Of a stretch of 64,000 nucleotides of DNA, positions 14,670 to 27,867 are shown one piece after another. A program made the position numbers and the translations under genes. The notes below the pieces were generated by a model. That model had not been told where the DNA came from and searched no databases. It worked only from the letters and a program-made list of their open reading frames with translations. How positions within the stretch are numbered: position 1 is the stretch's first letter; the number at the start of each line of letters is the position of its first letter. The DNA is from Trichinella spiralis (taxonomy: Eukaryota > Nematoda > Enoplea > Trichinellida > Trichinellidae), in assembly GCA_000181795.3 (NCBI GenBank), contig CM012953.1, positions 11,822,006 through 11,886,005 of the forward strand, given 5' to 3'.

Positions 14670-14704
14670 GGGCGGCTGGGAGGGGGTGTTTCGTGGGGAG
14701 GGGG
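14670..14704 (+). repeat. G-run cluster, near-quadruplex
   Basis: Runs of 3, 3, 5, 4 and 5 G within 35 bases. The loop between the third and fourth runs is 8 nt, just beyond the usual 7-nt limit. Confidence 0.5.
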
Positions 14705-15220
14705 TTGGACGCTTTAGACGGAGAAAATCGATCGATTAAAAATTCTTCAAAACTATTCAAATTCACTGGCGGCAATACATTTCCCAACTTTTACATTTCT
14801 CTCTTTATTATGATTATTAATTTTTTTTCAAAACAAATTTTTCCCTCTCTATTCTCATCAATTTGAACAACAACATTCACACGCGTGTATGTCTATGATT
14901 GGCTTTTATATCAAAGGAAATTTTTTTCGTACATCTGCTTTCTGCTTCATTTTTTAAAAAATATTCTTCTGTTTCTCTTGATCTTCTTTTCATTCGACGA
15001 TGATGCTGATGTTCTGTTCAACTTTGCACAATATGCTAATTATAATATGGTAGAGATTCGATTTCAAATTTGGAAAAATTGTACATGTTAAAAGAGGATA
15101 TATGTATGTTTTTGAAAATAACAACGAAGAAAAAATAGAATATTATAAAATTGTCTTTCTTTGAATTTTTAATAGATTTTAAATTGGCGGCTGTGCGGCC
15201 GAGAGGGCAGTGGAGAAGAA

Positions 15221-15247
15221 GGGTGGAGGGGGGAGGGTTCGAGAGGG
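15221..15247 (+). repeat. Candidate G-quadruplex motif
   Basis: Four or more G-triplets with loops of 4, 1 and 7 nt (GGGTGGAGGGGGGAGGG, then TTCGAGA, then GGG). It fits the G3-N(1-7) rule and lies 1.3 kb upstream of the mevalonate kinase start. Function is unknown. Confidence 0.6.
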
Positions 15248-16563
15248 AGCAGCTATTTTAGCATGCGCTAATAGTCGGTTAGTTAGTCGGTTGTTGTTGT
15301 CTGGACGGAAACGTGTGACCGCTGTTGGAGTCCAATCAACGAAATTCTCCCTTCTCCTAGTGTATCGGATGTATAAATTGATAATAATTTTCCTACTGCC
15401 GAGAGGTGGTCGAGCGGTTAAAGCGATCAGAACGATCGATTGGATTTTTGAATTCAATTTCAATCACAATTTATTCATCGATGCAGGCTGTATATGCTGT
15501 GCTCTGCTCTGCTGATCGGTTGATTTTTTTGCACATTTCGTAAATTTCCATACCACTTTGGAAGTAATCAAAAAAGAAGTGTTTTTTCTTTTTCTTTTTT
15601 TTTGGTATTACACGTTCATCTATAAGTATACGTATGTGTATATATATATCTATTTTATGATGTATAGTAATGATTTTTTTGTTACGTAATAAATTGGGCT
15701 CTTTTGTCGTGGACTAGCTGGATGTTTGCGTCATTTTTTTTTCATGCACTATTAATGCATTCATCCATTGAATGTACCGTTAGTGAGTTAGGTTTTTAAG
15801 CAATGTTCAGTCGAATGCTTGCCTGCTTAATTGCGCTTGACGTATTTGCATGGCTTTAATTAGGTAAAGTTTAATTAATAGTAGTTTTGCGTTGGAGATG
15901 ATGTTTTTCACCTGTGTTATTCAAGCTATTATTGTCGAACAACAGCAGCAGCAGCGGTTTTTTATTTCATTGCACAAGCTCGTCCATATCGGCTCGACTA
16001 TGCATCGTGTGAGAAAATGAATGCCCATTTCATATCAAATGTTAAACTCGGAAACTTTTTCCTTTAATGCTTATTTATCAGGTGTTTTTTTTAATTTAAA
16101 CATTGTTAATATCAATTTTTTTCTACTTTATTGTTTTGCTCATTGACAACTTGATCGATCCTCTTTATTCTTCTTAATTGAACATGTACACGGTGGAATT
16201 TTAAACTAGCAGCTTTCTGTTACAACGTCCGTATTGAAGAAGAGGAAGAAGAATCCACGTCTATATGTTTGTATAGATAGATGTATTTTTTTTTTCTGGG
16301 TATCTTATTCGCGACTACGCGTCTCCGATTCTGCGAACCTGGCACCGAATTGTCCAACGTGTAATCTTATAATTGAGCAAGCAGTGTTTGCATTAAAAAT
16401 TTTATGCTTATCGGTTATTATTCTTTTCTTAATGCTTGTTGCAGCCAGTGGAACTTTCTATGAAGAATAGTGGAATTGGTGGAGGCGACGTTATTTTGCA
16501 GACCACTTCGTTGTTGTTGTTATTGTTGACGATGTTGTTGTCTCAGTCGAATAGCGGCTGGCG

Positions 16564-19500
16564 ATGATGATTACGATGACAGAGCCGTCGAATAGTATCA
16601 ACATTTCCGCTCCTGGGAAGATCATCTTGTTCGGCGAACATGCGGTCATCTACGGTAGGGTGAGTATGATTGGATATTTTGATAATTAATTAATTTATTT
16701 ATTTATATTTCAAAAAAAATTATTGAAAAGACAACTATAATTCACTCACTCACACACACACACGCGCATGTTTCTTCATATTTCATTTTTGAATAATTAT
16801 TTGATAACAAAATTGCTTTTGGCAAGAACAGACGCTTTTCATCTTCATTTATTCATTCATGAATAAATAAATAAATAAATAATGTTGCCGTTCTTGTTGA
16901 GAGCTGAGAGGGGCGTGTCTTTATTGTGCGGTCGTGTGCCCCTCTACGCTAGCTGGAATGGAACGTGTCTGTTCGAATTTCGTTTCTGAAAATCATTACC
17001 ACTGCCCCACCCGTCTCGTTATATTGTTAACAAGAAGCATCAATACAAGCTGATGATCACAATCCGATGCTGCTGATTTTCAAAAACAAAAAACCAACAG
17101 AGGGTTGCGTTGGGCAATTTGTGCTGTATTATTGATTCAACAAACTCTACCAAAAATTTTAATGAATTATTTTAGAAAAAAAATCATAATCTTCCCATTC
17201 AGTATTGGATGTAAACAATTTATTTTTGTATTTTTAAAAATTGTTCAAAATTATACTTAATAGGATGATAATATTATACCGAATCTTTCATGGAGTGATC
17301 TTCTTTATTTCTCTTTTCTTTTAATATTTCAATTACTTATCCAGTTAATTATAAATTGAACAATTTGACAATTGTTTGTTCAAAAAAATGAAAAATATTC
17401 ATATTTATTCTTTTTTGTTTCATATGATCAAATTTAGAATTCAATTTAAATAAATAAATAAATAAGTATATATATATCAGTTATTCGTATGAGATTGTTA
17501 TTTCAATGTGGTGGATTTGGACAAATTTTCCCATCATGTAGTATAGTGAAAAGTGACGATTAGAAGAAAAGTCACGACACAACAGACACGCACAAAAGTC
17601 CAATTGTAGAATAAGTCAGTTTTTAATTAAACTTTTCCACATCAACGTATGTATGGTATGTACATATACGCGAGTGAATATATATATATATATATATGTA
17701 TGTAAGTTGTTGTGAAGGTCATGTTTCAAAATTTGAATTCTGAGCAGTGATGGAGGAGAATCAATTTTTTTTTGTCTGTGATGCCAATGACAACGCAACT
17801 TGCACAATCCATTTATTCGTTCATTTTTGTGCATCTAATGAAGAAAAGCTTGGTTGGACAAGGAATAAAAATGATTGAATAGCAATTTTTTATTTGTTTT
17901 AATGTTTTTTGGATATATTGGTTTGGTGACAGATGTCATTGTGGGGAAGGTGTGGCAAGTGGAAAAGATGTGAAATTGATTGCCAGACGCTTGTACCCGG
18001 AAATGGGATAAAATTACAATCAATTGACACTTTTCCATTCGTCCCTGAAGAAGTAATTTTCATTTGCAACACGAGCACACTGAAATTGTCACTGAAGCAT
18101 TTCCTCTCTTCAGCATTTCTTTCATCAACGATAATCACATACTTTATTTATTTTGGTTGCCGTTTGTTGTCGTATAGCTTGTATTTAATACTGTAACAAT
18201 AAAAAAAGATTGCACATCAAATAAGCATAGAAATATAGTGAAATAATTATTTCATGTTTTTTTTTGTTTAATTTTAAAATTTAATCTTTTGCGTGTAATA
18301 TGCGGAGGTTGAAATTTGACAATTTGTTGTCATCACAAATTGCTTTTTCATCACCGCTTCCATGATCAACAACAAAAGCTTCGCTGGTTTTGGAATTTGT
18401 GGTTCGATTTTTCATAACTTTTCATTTTCTCATTCACTCAACAATTCAATATTGACAATATATGGAAAATTATATTTTCGTGGAAAAAAAATATTAAACT
18501 CCAAAAATAGACCAATTTCACTGAAAATGTCCATCTCTACTCGAAAGTGGTCGTAATTGAAAGAAATTAAAAATTGTATGCTGCTTTCATGAAGATTATT
18601 TTTTTTTGTTCGATTGAATCTAAACTTTGTAACAGTTGTGCAAACGAATGCAATTATCTGATTATTTGAATGACTTGTTGTAAGCTGTGTTAACAAAAAA
18701 AATATACATATATATATATATATATCTATTTATTTATATCTTTTCATAATTGTTGAAAAAATCACCTTTCATGCAAAAAGTGATCGTTGAATTTTATTTA
18801 TTTACTTGTTTGTTTGCTTATTTGTTTGACTTTTGACGTGCAATTTGGAAAATTGAATGCCCAAAGAGATCGCGTGTTGGAGGGGAATTCGTGGTTCAAT
18901 GATTTCTCTAATTGAGTTTTGGAAATGGACGTGCTAAATCATGTTAACAAATGCTTTTCAATTTGACAATGTCGACAATTTATTGAAGCTTGTCATGACA
19001 TTTGCTTGCTTGCTTTGAGCAATATTCAATGACGCTAAACGACCAATGACGATCATTTTTCATTGCAACTTTCAACTCTGATCTTATACTGCATGAGGGT
19101 GTGTGTGTGTGTGTGATTTTCAAAAAAAAAGGGGAATATACAATTCTGAACAAAAATTATCATTTAAAATAGAAAGCAAATGTAATTTAATGTTTTAATA
19201 AGAATAATAATGTTGTTCAAACAAACATTACACTGCTGTTGTGATTTATTCGAAAAGTGAAACCGCAATTTCGGTTTCAGAACGTTATTTTTTGCTGCAT
19301 TTTTCGTGCTGAATTCTTTTCTTGCTTTTTTTAAAAAATTTATTGCACTATTTGATAAACTTGTCAGATGATGTGTCAAAATTGATCACAACCACATGCT
19401 TTGTTCAATTGTTCAAAAGTAAAACCGTTTGTATCAATGAAAAATCCCTCCCTCCTTCTTTTCTCATGCAAATTATCATGTAAACTTATTCAATTTTTAA

Positions 19501-22500
19501 TTCAAAAAGCAAACATCAAATAGGAAAAAAAATAATGGATTATCATTATTTAATTTGTTTTTTATTGCTGTTGTTATTATGTTACTGTATTGTCAATTCA
19601 TAAAAAATGTGAAATTCAAGGAGTAATTTTGTGAAATTTTATTTTGTAAAAAGCTTTTTTTTTTGTTAATTATGGGTTTTTGTACTGATGAAATTGAATG
19701 TTGATTGGTTCAGTTTAGATGAGAAGTGAAAAAAAATTGATACTGATAAATAATTTTGGCCCAATAATAACAATAATAATAGACAATACGTCCTATTGCA
19801 GTTCAAAGTATGCAAATATGTCATAAAAGAATAGGCAAATATGTGAATATTCGATTTAAGCATTGCATTGGATTAATTTTGCCAAAGTCATTTGTAAACT
19901 CTGTTTTAGTTAGATGAATTTAGCAACGTTTACATGAATTGTTTGTCCAGGTGATCGAAAATTAATCATCATCTGCTCAAGCAGTTGATTATTTTAAAAT
20001 AAAATACGCAACGCAGAAAAATAAATATTCCAATTCAAAATATAGTTTATCCAAAATAAAATTAATTATTTTTAGCTAGTAGCAGTGAGAAGATTATTAG
20101 TTGGTTTTTAAATTTTGCAACAGTGGGTGTTCTATTGAAAATAACTAATTATTTATAATTGAAGTGCAGCTGTTGAACAAGCAACATTTGATATTATTTT
20201 AATTGTAATCTTCAAGTTATTAAATCTGCATTGTATTTAAAATTTAAATTTGCAATTTCATTTTGAAGCTTTTTATTTCAACGATGATCAAGTTTAAATT
20301 GTATTTCAGACCGCAGTCGCTGGCTGTATTGATCTTCGTACGTATGTGAACTTGTTCACTTCTGCTGATGGACGCATCTACTTGTCACTTCCTGATTTGG
20401 GTGTGGAGCGGACGTGGTTAATGAAAGACGTGCGCAAAGCGGTCGACAAACTTTACGGTAAAACGCTTCATCACCGTTTAAATTTGCATATATGTGCAAA
20501 ACAATGTTGTTGTTGTTTTGGTATTTTTAGAAGGCAAAACTGATGATAATGCTCCGCCTTGTTTGGAACTTGTGGTGCCGATTGCACGCCAAATTTGTGG
20601 AACTTCGGAGGATCAATGCGGGGTGCAGCAATTAGCGAGCTTAGCTTTTCTTTACTTGTTGATTGGTGTCGCGAGGAAGCGAAAGTATTTTTATTTGAAA
20701 AAATTTACATTTCAATTATTTCATTTAAGAATAACATTTTTTTTGATTTTATTATTATTCATTAATAAAGATTGTTTGTGTTTCGCTTTGCAGGGATTTG
20801 TTGGCAGTGAAGGTGACGGTCCGGTTTAATCTTCCTTCATGCGTTGGCTTAGGTTCCTCAGGTGCTTATTGTGTATGCATAGCTGCTGCGTTGCTCCAAG
20901 TGGCCGAGATAATTCCCAGTCCTACAGTAACAGCTGCTAATAATGCAAGCACGTGGTCTCCGCAGCATCTGGAAACGATACGGCTCTGGGCTTCGGCCGC
21001 TGAATCGCTCATTCACGGACGGGCATCTGGCCTGGACGCTACAATTTGCACATACGGTACGTGAACGTGTATTATTTTATTTTATTTTATTTTATTTTAT
21101 GCAAATTTTACTAGCGAAAAAATGATATGGATTTACGAGAGTTTCAGATATTAAATTTTAATTTTGTTTTCAGGAGGTGTTGCCAGCTATAGACATGGTT
21201 GCAAAATTGAGCAACTTGAAAAGTATTGCATTGTATTGTATTGAAATTTGTGCTCGTTCATTTCATTAATTCATATATGTTTAGTCTTCCAGACTTAAAG
21301 GTGCTTTTGGTGAATTCTAAAGTCGAACGCAACACATCCCGCATGGTCACTCTTGTTAAAGATAGGCTTAAGAAGGCAAGTTTTGAAACTATTAATAGCA
21401 TTATTTGACGAAGTTTTCAATTCAAAAAATCAACATTGCGAATCCAAAAAAAATTTTATTGCTTCACTCATGTAGATTTTGTTGTTGTCTTTTTTGAATT
21501 CTCATTTCACCGTCATGCATAATTGAAATTTTTTAAAGTGTATTTATAAGTATTTTTTTTTGTTTATTCAGTTTCCTGAAGTGATTGATGGCATTTTTAA
21601 TGCTATTGATGCAATATCTCGGGATGCCATCAAAATTCTTGGTCAGCCGCAGCATTCCAAAAATAGAAAAACGTGCTCTGAAGATGAGCACTATTCATTG
21701 CAGGTAAGCTTTTCCGTATTCGATGCATGTCATTTTTGTCAGGTCTGTATACCTATATATATACGTATATATATACATCATACAGAAGATATACATACTT
21801 ATATTTGGTTATTTACCATTTACTGTGGTATATTTTAAATTTGTTTATTTATATTTATGTATTTTCTTTTTATTTATTTAACAAGCATGTCTGTAACGCA
21901 CGCCATATTTGAATGTAGGCAATGCTTTTCCTATGTGAATCTCTGTATAATTTGTACAGTTTCTAAGTTGTAAAATTCGTCGTTTGGAAGACGATCAGAC
22001 GGGAAAGAAAAGCAATAAATTATCGATCTGCCGCAAGCATAAGTGAAAAATGTAAAAAAATAAAACCAATTATTTTTTCAAAAAAATTTTAATGTCAAAG
22101 TTTTTTCTCGACATGACATTATTTCAAATTATTTTTCTCTTGTCACAGATGCTTTTCTCCTTTTTTCCAAGTTTAAAATTATTTTTCATATATATCTATT
22201 GTTCACACTGTATCCTTCTCGTGATTGTTTGAGGCATATACCAGTAAAGTGGAATATATTATTTTATGTTTGTTTAAAATTAAAATGTTTAAAAATGTAC
22301 GTTTAATAAAATAGTAGTTCCGTTTCAAGTTTAGAATTATTACTCTAATGAGGAATATACGGTTTTAAATTTTATCAAAAGTTTAATGGAAAATCAAGGG
22401 TAAAGTTAAATATTATAAATAGTTATTAAAATTGAAAAACAGAAGAGGTTTTTTTTTGTTCATTTCTGTTTTTAATTTCTTTTTTTATATTGTAATAAAC

Positions 22501-23037
22501 TGTCCACTGTACAGAATGAAAAGTTTATGCTTGCTTGTTTCTTTGTGTGGCCTTCATGTGATTTTTTTCAGGAATGGTCTATGGAGCTTTATTCGGACGT
22601 TAATGTAAGTGAATGCTCTTAAGTGTTTAGCTCAGCTGACGTGTTTGTTTGTTTGTTTGTTTGTTTTTATTTGTTTGCTTCTGTTATTTTTCATCCGTGT
22701 TTCACATTGCTTTGGATAGCGATTCAGTAGTAGTTGTATGTTTTTCAAAATTTAAATTTTGAAACAATGAACGCATTTTTTGTTTGTCACATTGTTTTTT
22801 TTTGAATAATTTGATGAAATGCTTTTTCAGTGTTTTGTCAGTCAAATTCAGTGTTATTTTGCAAGTTAAGTAGCGAAAATTGTACACGAAATTGCGCAAC
22901 AATTTATGGAACAAAGACAAAAGGAATTTTCTTTTGTTTCATAAATTCCTTGTTAGCCATGCATGTTTACTTTGCATGCCTTTTGAGGTTGTATGAAATT
23001 TAAGTTTTAACATTCATATTTATTTATTTATTTATTT

Positions 23038-23085
<48 letters not shown>

Positions 23086-23619
23086 TTGTTTGGAAATTGA
23101 TGTTTCTAAAGATACGTTGTTTTTGTTGCAGGAATTGTGTCGTATCAATAATCAGTTACTGATTGCCTTGGGTGTGGGACATCCGAAAATTGATCAAATT
23201 TGTACTACTCTTGCCCGATATGGCATTCATCCAAAAATGACCGGAGCCGGTGGCGGTGGATCGTTGTTTGCTTTTTTGAAGCCTAGTTAGGGGATTGTTG
23301 TTGATGATGATGATGATTTATGCTCTCTTGCATGGAAATTTTATATTTTTTGTAGACACATCCCAAACTGTGATCGATATGATTACCAGTGAGGTGCACA
23401 AATTGGGATATGACCTTTGGCAGCCGAAGCTCGGTGGAAGTGGTGTCGTTTTGCATTCATCTATTCCAGAAGAATTTCGTCTTACGAACGAGTGAGTGAC
23501 AAATTTAATTATATTTCATTGAATATTTTCTGCTGTTGTTTTTGTTCAGTGCACCGCATTCGCCTGATAAGAAAACTCCTTCCGTTGCACCATCGCCGAA
23601 ACTCTCGCCACGATTGTAA
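16564..23619 (+). CDS. MVK: Mevalonate kinase, 11 exons, 441 aa
   Basis: Exons 16564-16659, 20310-20457, 20531-20684, 20794-21056, 21174-21222, 21285-21375, 21572-21703, 22572-22604, 23132-23285, 23356-23491, 23550-23619; all phases agree. It phosphorylates mevalonate with ATP in the cytosolic isoprenoid pathway. Visible GHMP-kinase motifs: SAPGKIILFGEHAVIYGR near the N-terminus, the ATP-binding LPSCVGLGSSGAY (about 142-154), SGLDATICTYGG with the catalytic Asp, and C-terminal TGAGGGGSLFAFL. The start is the first ATG after an in-frame TAG upstream (about 16549). Exon 6 ends AAG/GCAAGT, a GC-AG intron. Exon 10 can either read through to a TGA at 23493-23495 (419 aa) or use the strong GTGAGT donor at 23492 to join exon 11, adding a Pro/Ser/Lys-rich tail. 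The first intron (3.65 kb) is far longer than any other in the window. Confidence 0.93.
21376..21571 (+). other. GC-AG intron in mevalonate kinase
   Basis: The exon end AAG is followed by GCAAGT rather than GT, and the acceptor is TTTATTCAG. Only this GC donor keeps phase 0 into FPEVIDGIF. AG/GCAAGT is the known consensus of the minor GC-AG class. Confidence 0.8.
23047..23085. repeat. (TA)n microsatellite in mevalonate kinase intron 8
   Basis: Nearly continuous TA repeat interrupted by single C bases, ending about 45 bases before exon 9. Confidence 0.85.
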
Positions 23620-26600
23620 TGCAAATGAGCAGTTAGTTTTGATTGGTTGGTTGATTGATTGATTGATTGGTAGAATGAAGCAACGCAACAAACAACAGTG
23701 AAACTCGTGGATAATCTGGACAAAAGACACTTGTCCCGAAAATCCGTTCACATTCTTGCATCTTCTCTTCACGAGCTTTTTTCTTTATTTTCTTCTTTAT
23801 TTATTAATTTACTTTTTAATTCCTCTGTTGGTCGGCAAGGAATTTGAATTACTGTTTCTGAATTTCTGAATCATGATGATCATGTTTCTTCTGTTCTGCT
23901 TTTCTTTCTTTCTTTGTTTTTTATGGAGTGGGATTTCGGTACACTTTGGTCGTGTATCATATTTTAATTAATTCATTCATTAACTCTAAGCGGCTGGCTC
24001 ACTTTATCCAGGTTATTTTTTTAAAAAAATAATTACCGTGGCTGTTGATTGGCCACGATAAAGCCTGCCCGAATTACAAACAGACAGACTGACTGACTCA
24101 TCAACATATATGCAATTTATGTGTATGCCCTTTTGATTTTCTTCAACCTTCTTTTTTTTACTTATCTCTTTTCCCTTTCACAAAATTCTAAGCATCCTCA
24201 AACGCCTTAGATTTTAAAATTTTTAGCACATTTTTTCATATTTATTTTTTTTTGGAAAAGTGGAAATTTTTGCCATTGTGCCAATTGTCAATTTTTGATT
24301 TCATCAGTCTCGTAACTTGTCTTCTCATTGAACAACAATGCACAACATTATGCATGCATGCATGCATGCATGCATGCACAGTTTAGCTTCGTGATCTGAA
24401 TTGCATATTATTTCATTTTTGCATTTCCAACCAACCTCAATGAAGCAGTAGCAGCAACAACGACAACAACAACAACAACAGTAGTAACTACACTGCCATG
24501 TGCATTTTCTTTCTGTTTGCGTGTATTTAAATTTTTAAAGATCCAAGAAAATGACCAAAATCCTGGGATGATGATCAGTGGTAGAGAAAAGTGAAAATTT
24601 TGTATTTTCTTTCATCATTTCTTTTTTATTCCTCGTATTCTCAGTTGGTAATTAGGGTATTATGCGTGATTTGGTTTCTGAGCGTCCGCTCATTTTGTAT
24701 GTGCAACTTTTATTATTGTTTTATTATTATTTATTATTAATTTTTTGTCCAACGGTTTCAATGAAGAAACTATTAGCAATATGAGGTATTGTATCCTTTG
24801 TTTTTTTTGGACAAACTTTGGTAAATTTTTGACTGTTCCCAACACAGAAGTGTTCATTTAGAAGAGGTTAAAAATTTTGTCGATCATTTGCGCACCATTA
24901 TCTATGCAAGTTATATACAACACAATGCAGAATTGTGTATAAAAGTCTTTACACGACGAACGTGTGAATGTTGTAGAAAAAGTCCAATTTATACTTGCGC
25001 ACTTGGATTTTTAATTTTTCGCATTTCAACAACACTCAACAAAGTGGAACAACAGCAACAATTTTTATGATGAAGAAATTGAAGAATAATTTTACAGGAA
25101 TATTCTGAAATATACAAAATATAAAGTGAAACAACCGCTGGCAAAATATTCAAATTGTTAAGTGAAAATTAACACTGGACAGTTTTATTTATGTACACTT
25201 AAAGTAATTTATTTTATTTTGAGAAATTATTTTTGTAATATATATACATTTAATACGCCAGTGATTTATATGTTATTGTATTTATTTATTTACTTATTTT
25301 TGACTTTATTCAACCGTTTTTAATTACAAGAGTTAAGGATGTAAAAATTTTTCGTACGTTTCGCTGTTTGTTATAAAATGCAATCAAAACTGACTCTTTA
25401 GCTTATTATACAGTTGGACAAAAAAATATATATCTATTTTCCAAAATCAGAGACTTTTAGGAAGAAATATTTGTTTTTTTTCTCTTAAAATTTGGAAGTG
25501 CATCATGTTCACATCAAACTATCTCTCTCACAAGGGACTAAAGCAAGAAACTGCATAGCAGTAGTTTTCAAAAATTATAGCTGCATATTTCATTGTATTT
25601 TTAAAAAAGTATATAGCCATAATTATTTTTTGATATTGCTATACGTAATCAACGGTTCTTTTCTTTCAATGCTTTAGCTTGAATGTTTAAATATGGTGGT
25701 TACTACTTTTTTTTTATAGCTGGACGTTCAAACTGAAATTAAATTTAGCTTTTATTTACAATGGAGTATTATTCCTTTTTCAGTTTGTACTTTGAAGATA
25801 AAATTAATAAATACACAACAAAATAATTGCACAAAACAAGCAATCAATCACTTCGCATATGACAGCTCAAATATTTTCAACACAACATCATTCTCTGAAG
25901 CAGAGCTGAAATCAACAACTGAAATGAATAAATAAATGAAAACATGCACTAATGTGGCAATAAATGTATATAACTACCTGCATTTTTAATGACTACTGTA
26001 TACGGTTATGACATTCGTTTCAATATGCAGCGATGTGAAGATGTGAAATTGAGAACTATAATTTTGTAAATTTTCACATTTTAATAATATTTCTGAAAAT
26101 GGATAATATGACTTAGTTGTTTAAATGAAGTTCAGGATGATGAACAGGTAGTACTTGAGTACTGTATTATTGATTTTATGCTGCATTTGCTGTCCATTGT
26201 CAGAGGTTCGACTTGAATCAATTTATCCTGTGTTAAGGTAATTTGAAGTGGATTTTCATATTGTAAACATGTTTTAGTAATAAAAAATTTTTTTGTTACA
26301 AAAATTTTTAACCGGTATGTTTATAAAATTCGAAAAATTATTTTTTCAGCTGTGAATCATGTAGTGTAGCAGAATCATGGATGATATTTGCAATTTAAGA
26401 CATTTAATATATTTACGTATATTTCAGCTGTCAATCACAGAGTAAATATTTCAAATAGACTTTTATTCATAAACATTTTCTTTTAAACTAACCTTTAAAT
26501 TCCAGTTCTGGTATAGTATGTGCATACTAGTGTAGAACATGTCAATCGAATTTTCGCTGTCTGATTTGTGTTGACAGTATTTTTCTGCGTTTCCATTTGC

Positions 26601-27867
26601 TCATCTTGTGTTGTTTTAATTTAAAAAATTTTATTTGTACGTTTAAAAATATTTGTGCATTATTTTGTCAAATTAGTTGCAGCTGAAAAGTACTCTACTC
26701 TATTCGATATCCAGAAGGTTTTATTTGAATTTTTAATTTTTAATATTTGTGATGTCGAACTTGAAGTGTTAATTCTACTCGTGAATATTTTCCACTGAGG
26801 TGATCAGCTACACTGAGGATTCATTTCAGCTTCTTATTTGTGAACATTTGTTGATTGCATATTTTGACGTTTTCATTTAATAGCTTGTTTTCCTCTTAAA
26901 CCACTGAGTGCCTGCCTGTTTGCTGCATTATTGACGAAGAGAAATTCTGCTCAAGTATGCTAGTTCTCATATTGTGTTAGTTATAATTTTAATATTGGAC
27001 TATTTTTTTTAAATTTTCTGTTATTTGTTTTAATTAGAGGATAGAATTTCAATAGATGTTAAAAGTTGAAAAGAGAAATTGTTTTTAATGAAACTTAAAA
27101 AGTAACTAGCTAATTGCGATAGCATTGTTCGAAGAAATTATTATTGAAAATATTGAATCATTGGTTCAGTTGTTGTTTGTCTTTCTCAGCATTTCTATTC
27201 TCGTATACTTGTTTTGTGAAAATTTCAATTTCTTTAATCTAAATTAAATTGCGATACAAGTACATAAATAAAGAAAATAGTAATGATAATTATTGACGTT
27301 GTGTAGAATATTTTCCATCCATCATTATACTCAGTAAATGAGTGAATTATTGATTTATTTGCATAATTTACATTTTAGCACGTCCCGTTGATGTACTGAT
27401 TGCATTGTGAAATGATTTTGAATTATTATATTATTAATTGTTTTAATAAATAAATAAGAAATTTTCTTGCATGCCAATAATGATCTGCTTGCATTGTCAT
27501 ATGTTTTGTTGATCAGATTTTTATCGATCAGATAGTTTATTTCCTCAATATTATTTATTTTTCAAAGAATATGTTTTTTGTTTTGTTTATAAAAATTAAT
27601 ATTTGAAATCAACTTGTAATCGTCATGTGTGACAGCTGTTTAACTGCTTTGAGACAGCAATGTTTGTTTCTTTGATGACTTGCAAATTATTTGAATAGTT
27701 TTAAAAAAAATAGATAGATACCATATCATTCAATGACAATAACATTATTATTTTTTATTATTTTTATAATATTCGACGTGCGTAATACAGCATGTGTGAT
27801 TTTTCATAATAATGGTAATTGTGAATTTTATTGAAATTGTTATTTTAGAAAATTTTACTATTATACA
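23620..27867. other. Intergenic interval between mevalonate kinase and phosphoglycerate mutase
   Basis: No exon supported. It holds a TGATTGAT run just after the mevalonate kinase stop, a TGCATG array at 24350-24378 and CAA-type triplets near 24460. The rest is AT-rich sequence, which includes the promoter side of the downstream gene. Confidence 0.5.
24350..24378. repeat. (ATGC)n array with consecutive TGCATG sites
   Basis: About seven perfect ATGC units, a self-complementary repeat. Each pair of units forms TGCATG, the RNA target of Fox-1/RBFOX proteins. It lies about 730 bases past the mevalonate kinase stop, so it could be in its 3' UTR or simply be a microsatellite. Confidence 0.85.

Larger units (their letters stand above)
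2372..16563. other. ~14 kb gene-poor interval rich in microsatellites and G-runs
   Basis: No homologous exon was found on either strand. Open frames here (for example 13120-13602 minus and 11772-12173 minus) are short and made of His-Thr, Gln or Lys-Gln runs translated from simple repeats. Base use is uneven: 2.4-11 kb is very AT-rich, while 11.5-16.5 kb has CpG-containing, G-rich patches (14.53-14.75, 15.18-15.35 kb). It lies between two divergently placed genes (the transporter on -, mevalonate kinase on +), so upstream control regions of both genes may sit here. That function is inference only. Confidence 0.5.

Noticed and set aside
15398-15450. tRNA-like segment with a good A box (TGGTCGAGCGG, Ser/Leu type) and anticodon-like hairpin
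   Set aside because: No B box (GGTTCGAnTCC) and no matching 3' acceptor strand within 120 bases; at most a 5' tRNA fragment or chance.
24350-24378. CRISPR-like or tandem-spacer array
   Set aside because: Four-base perfect repeat with no spacers, in a eukaryotic genome; it is a microsatellite.
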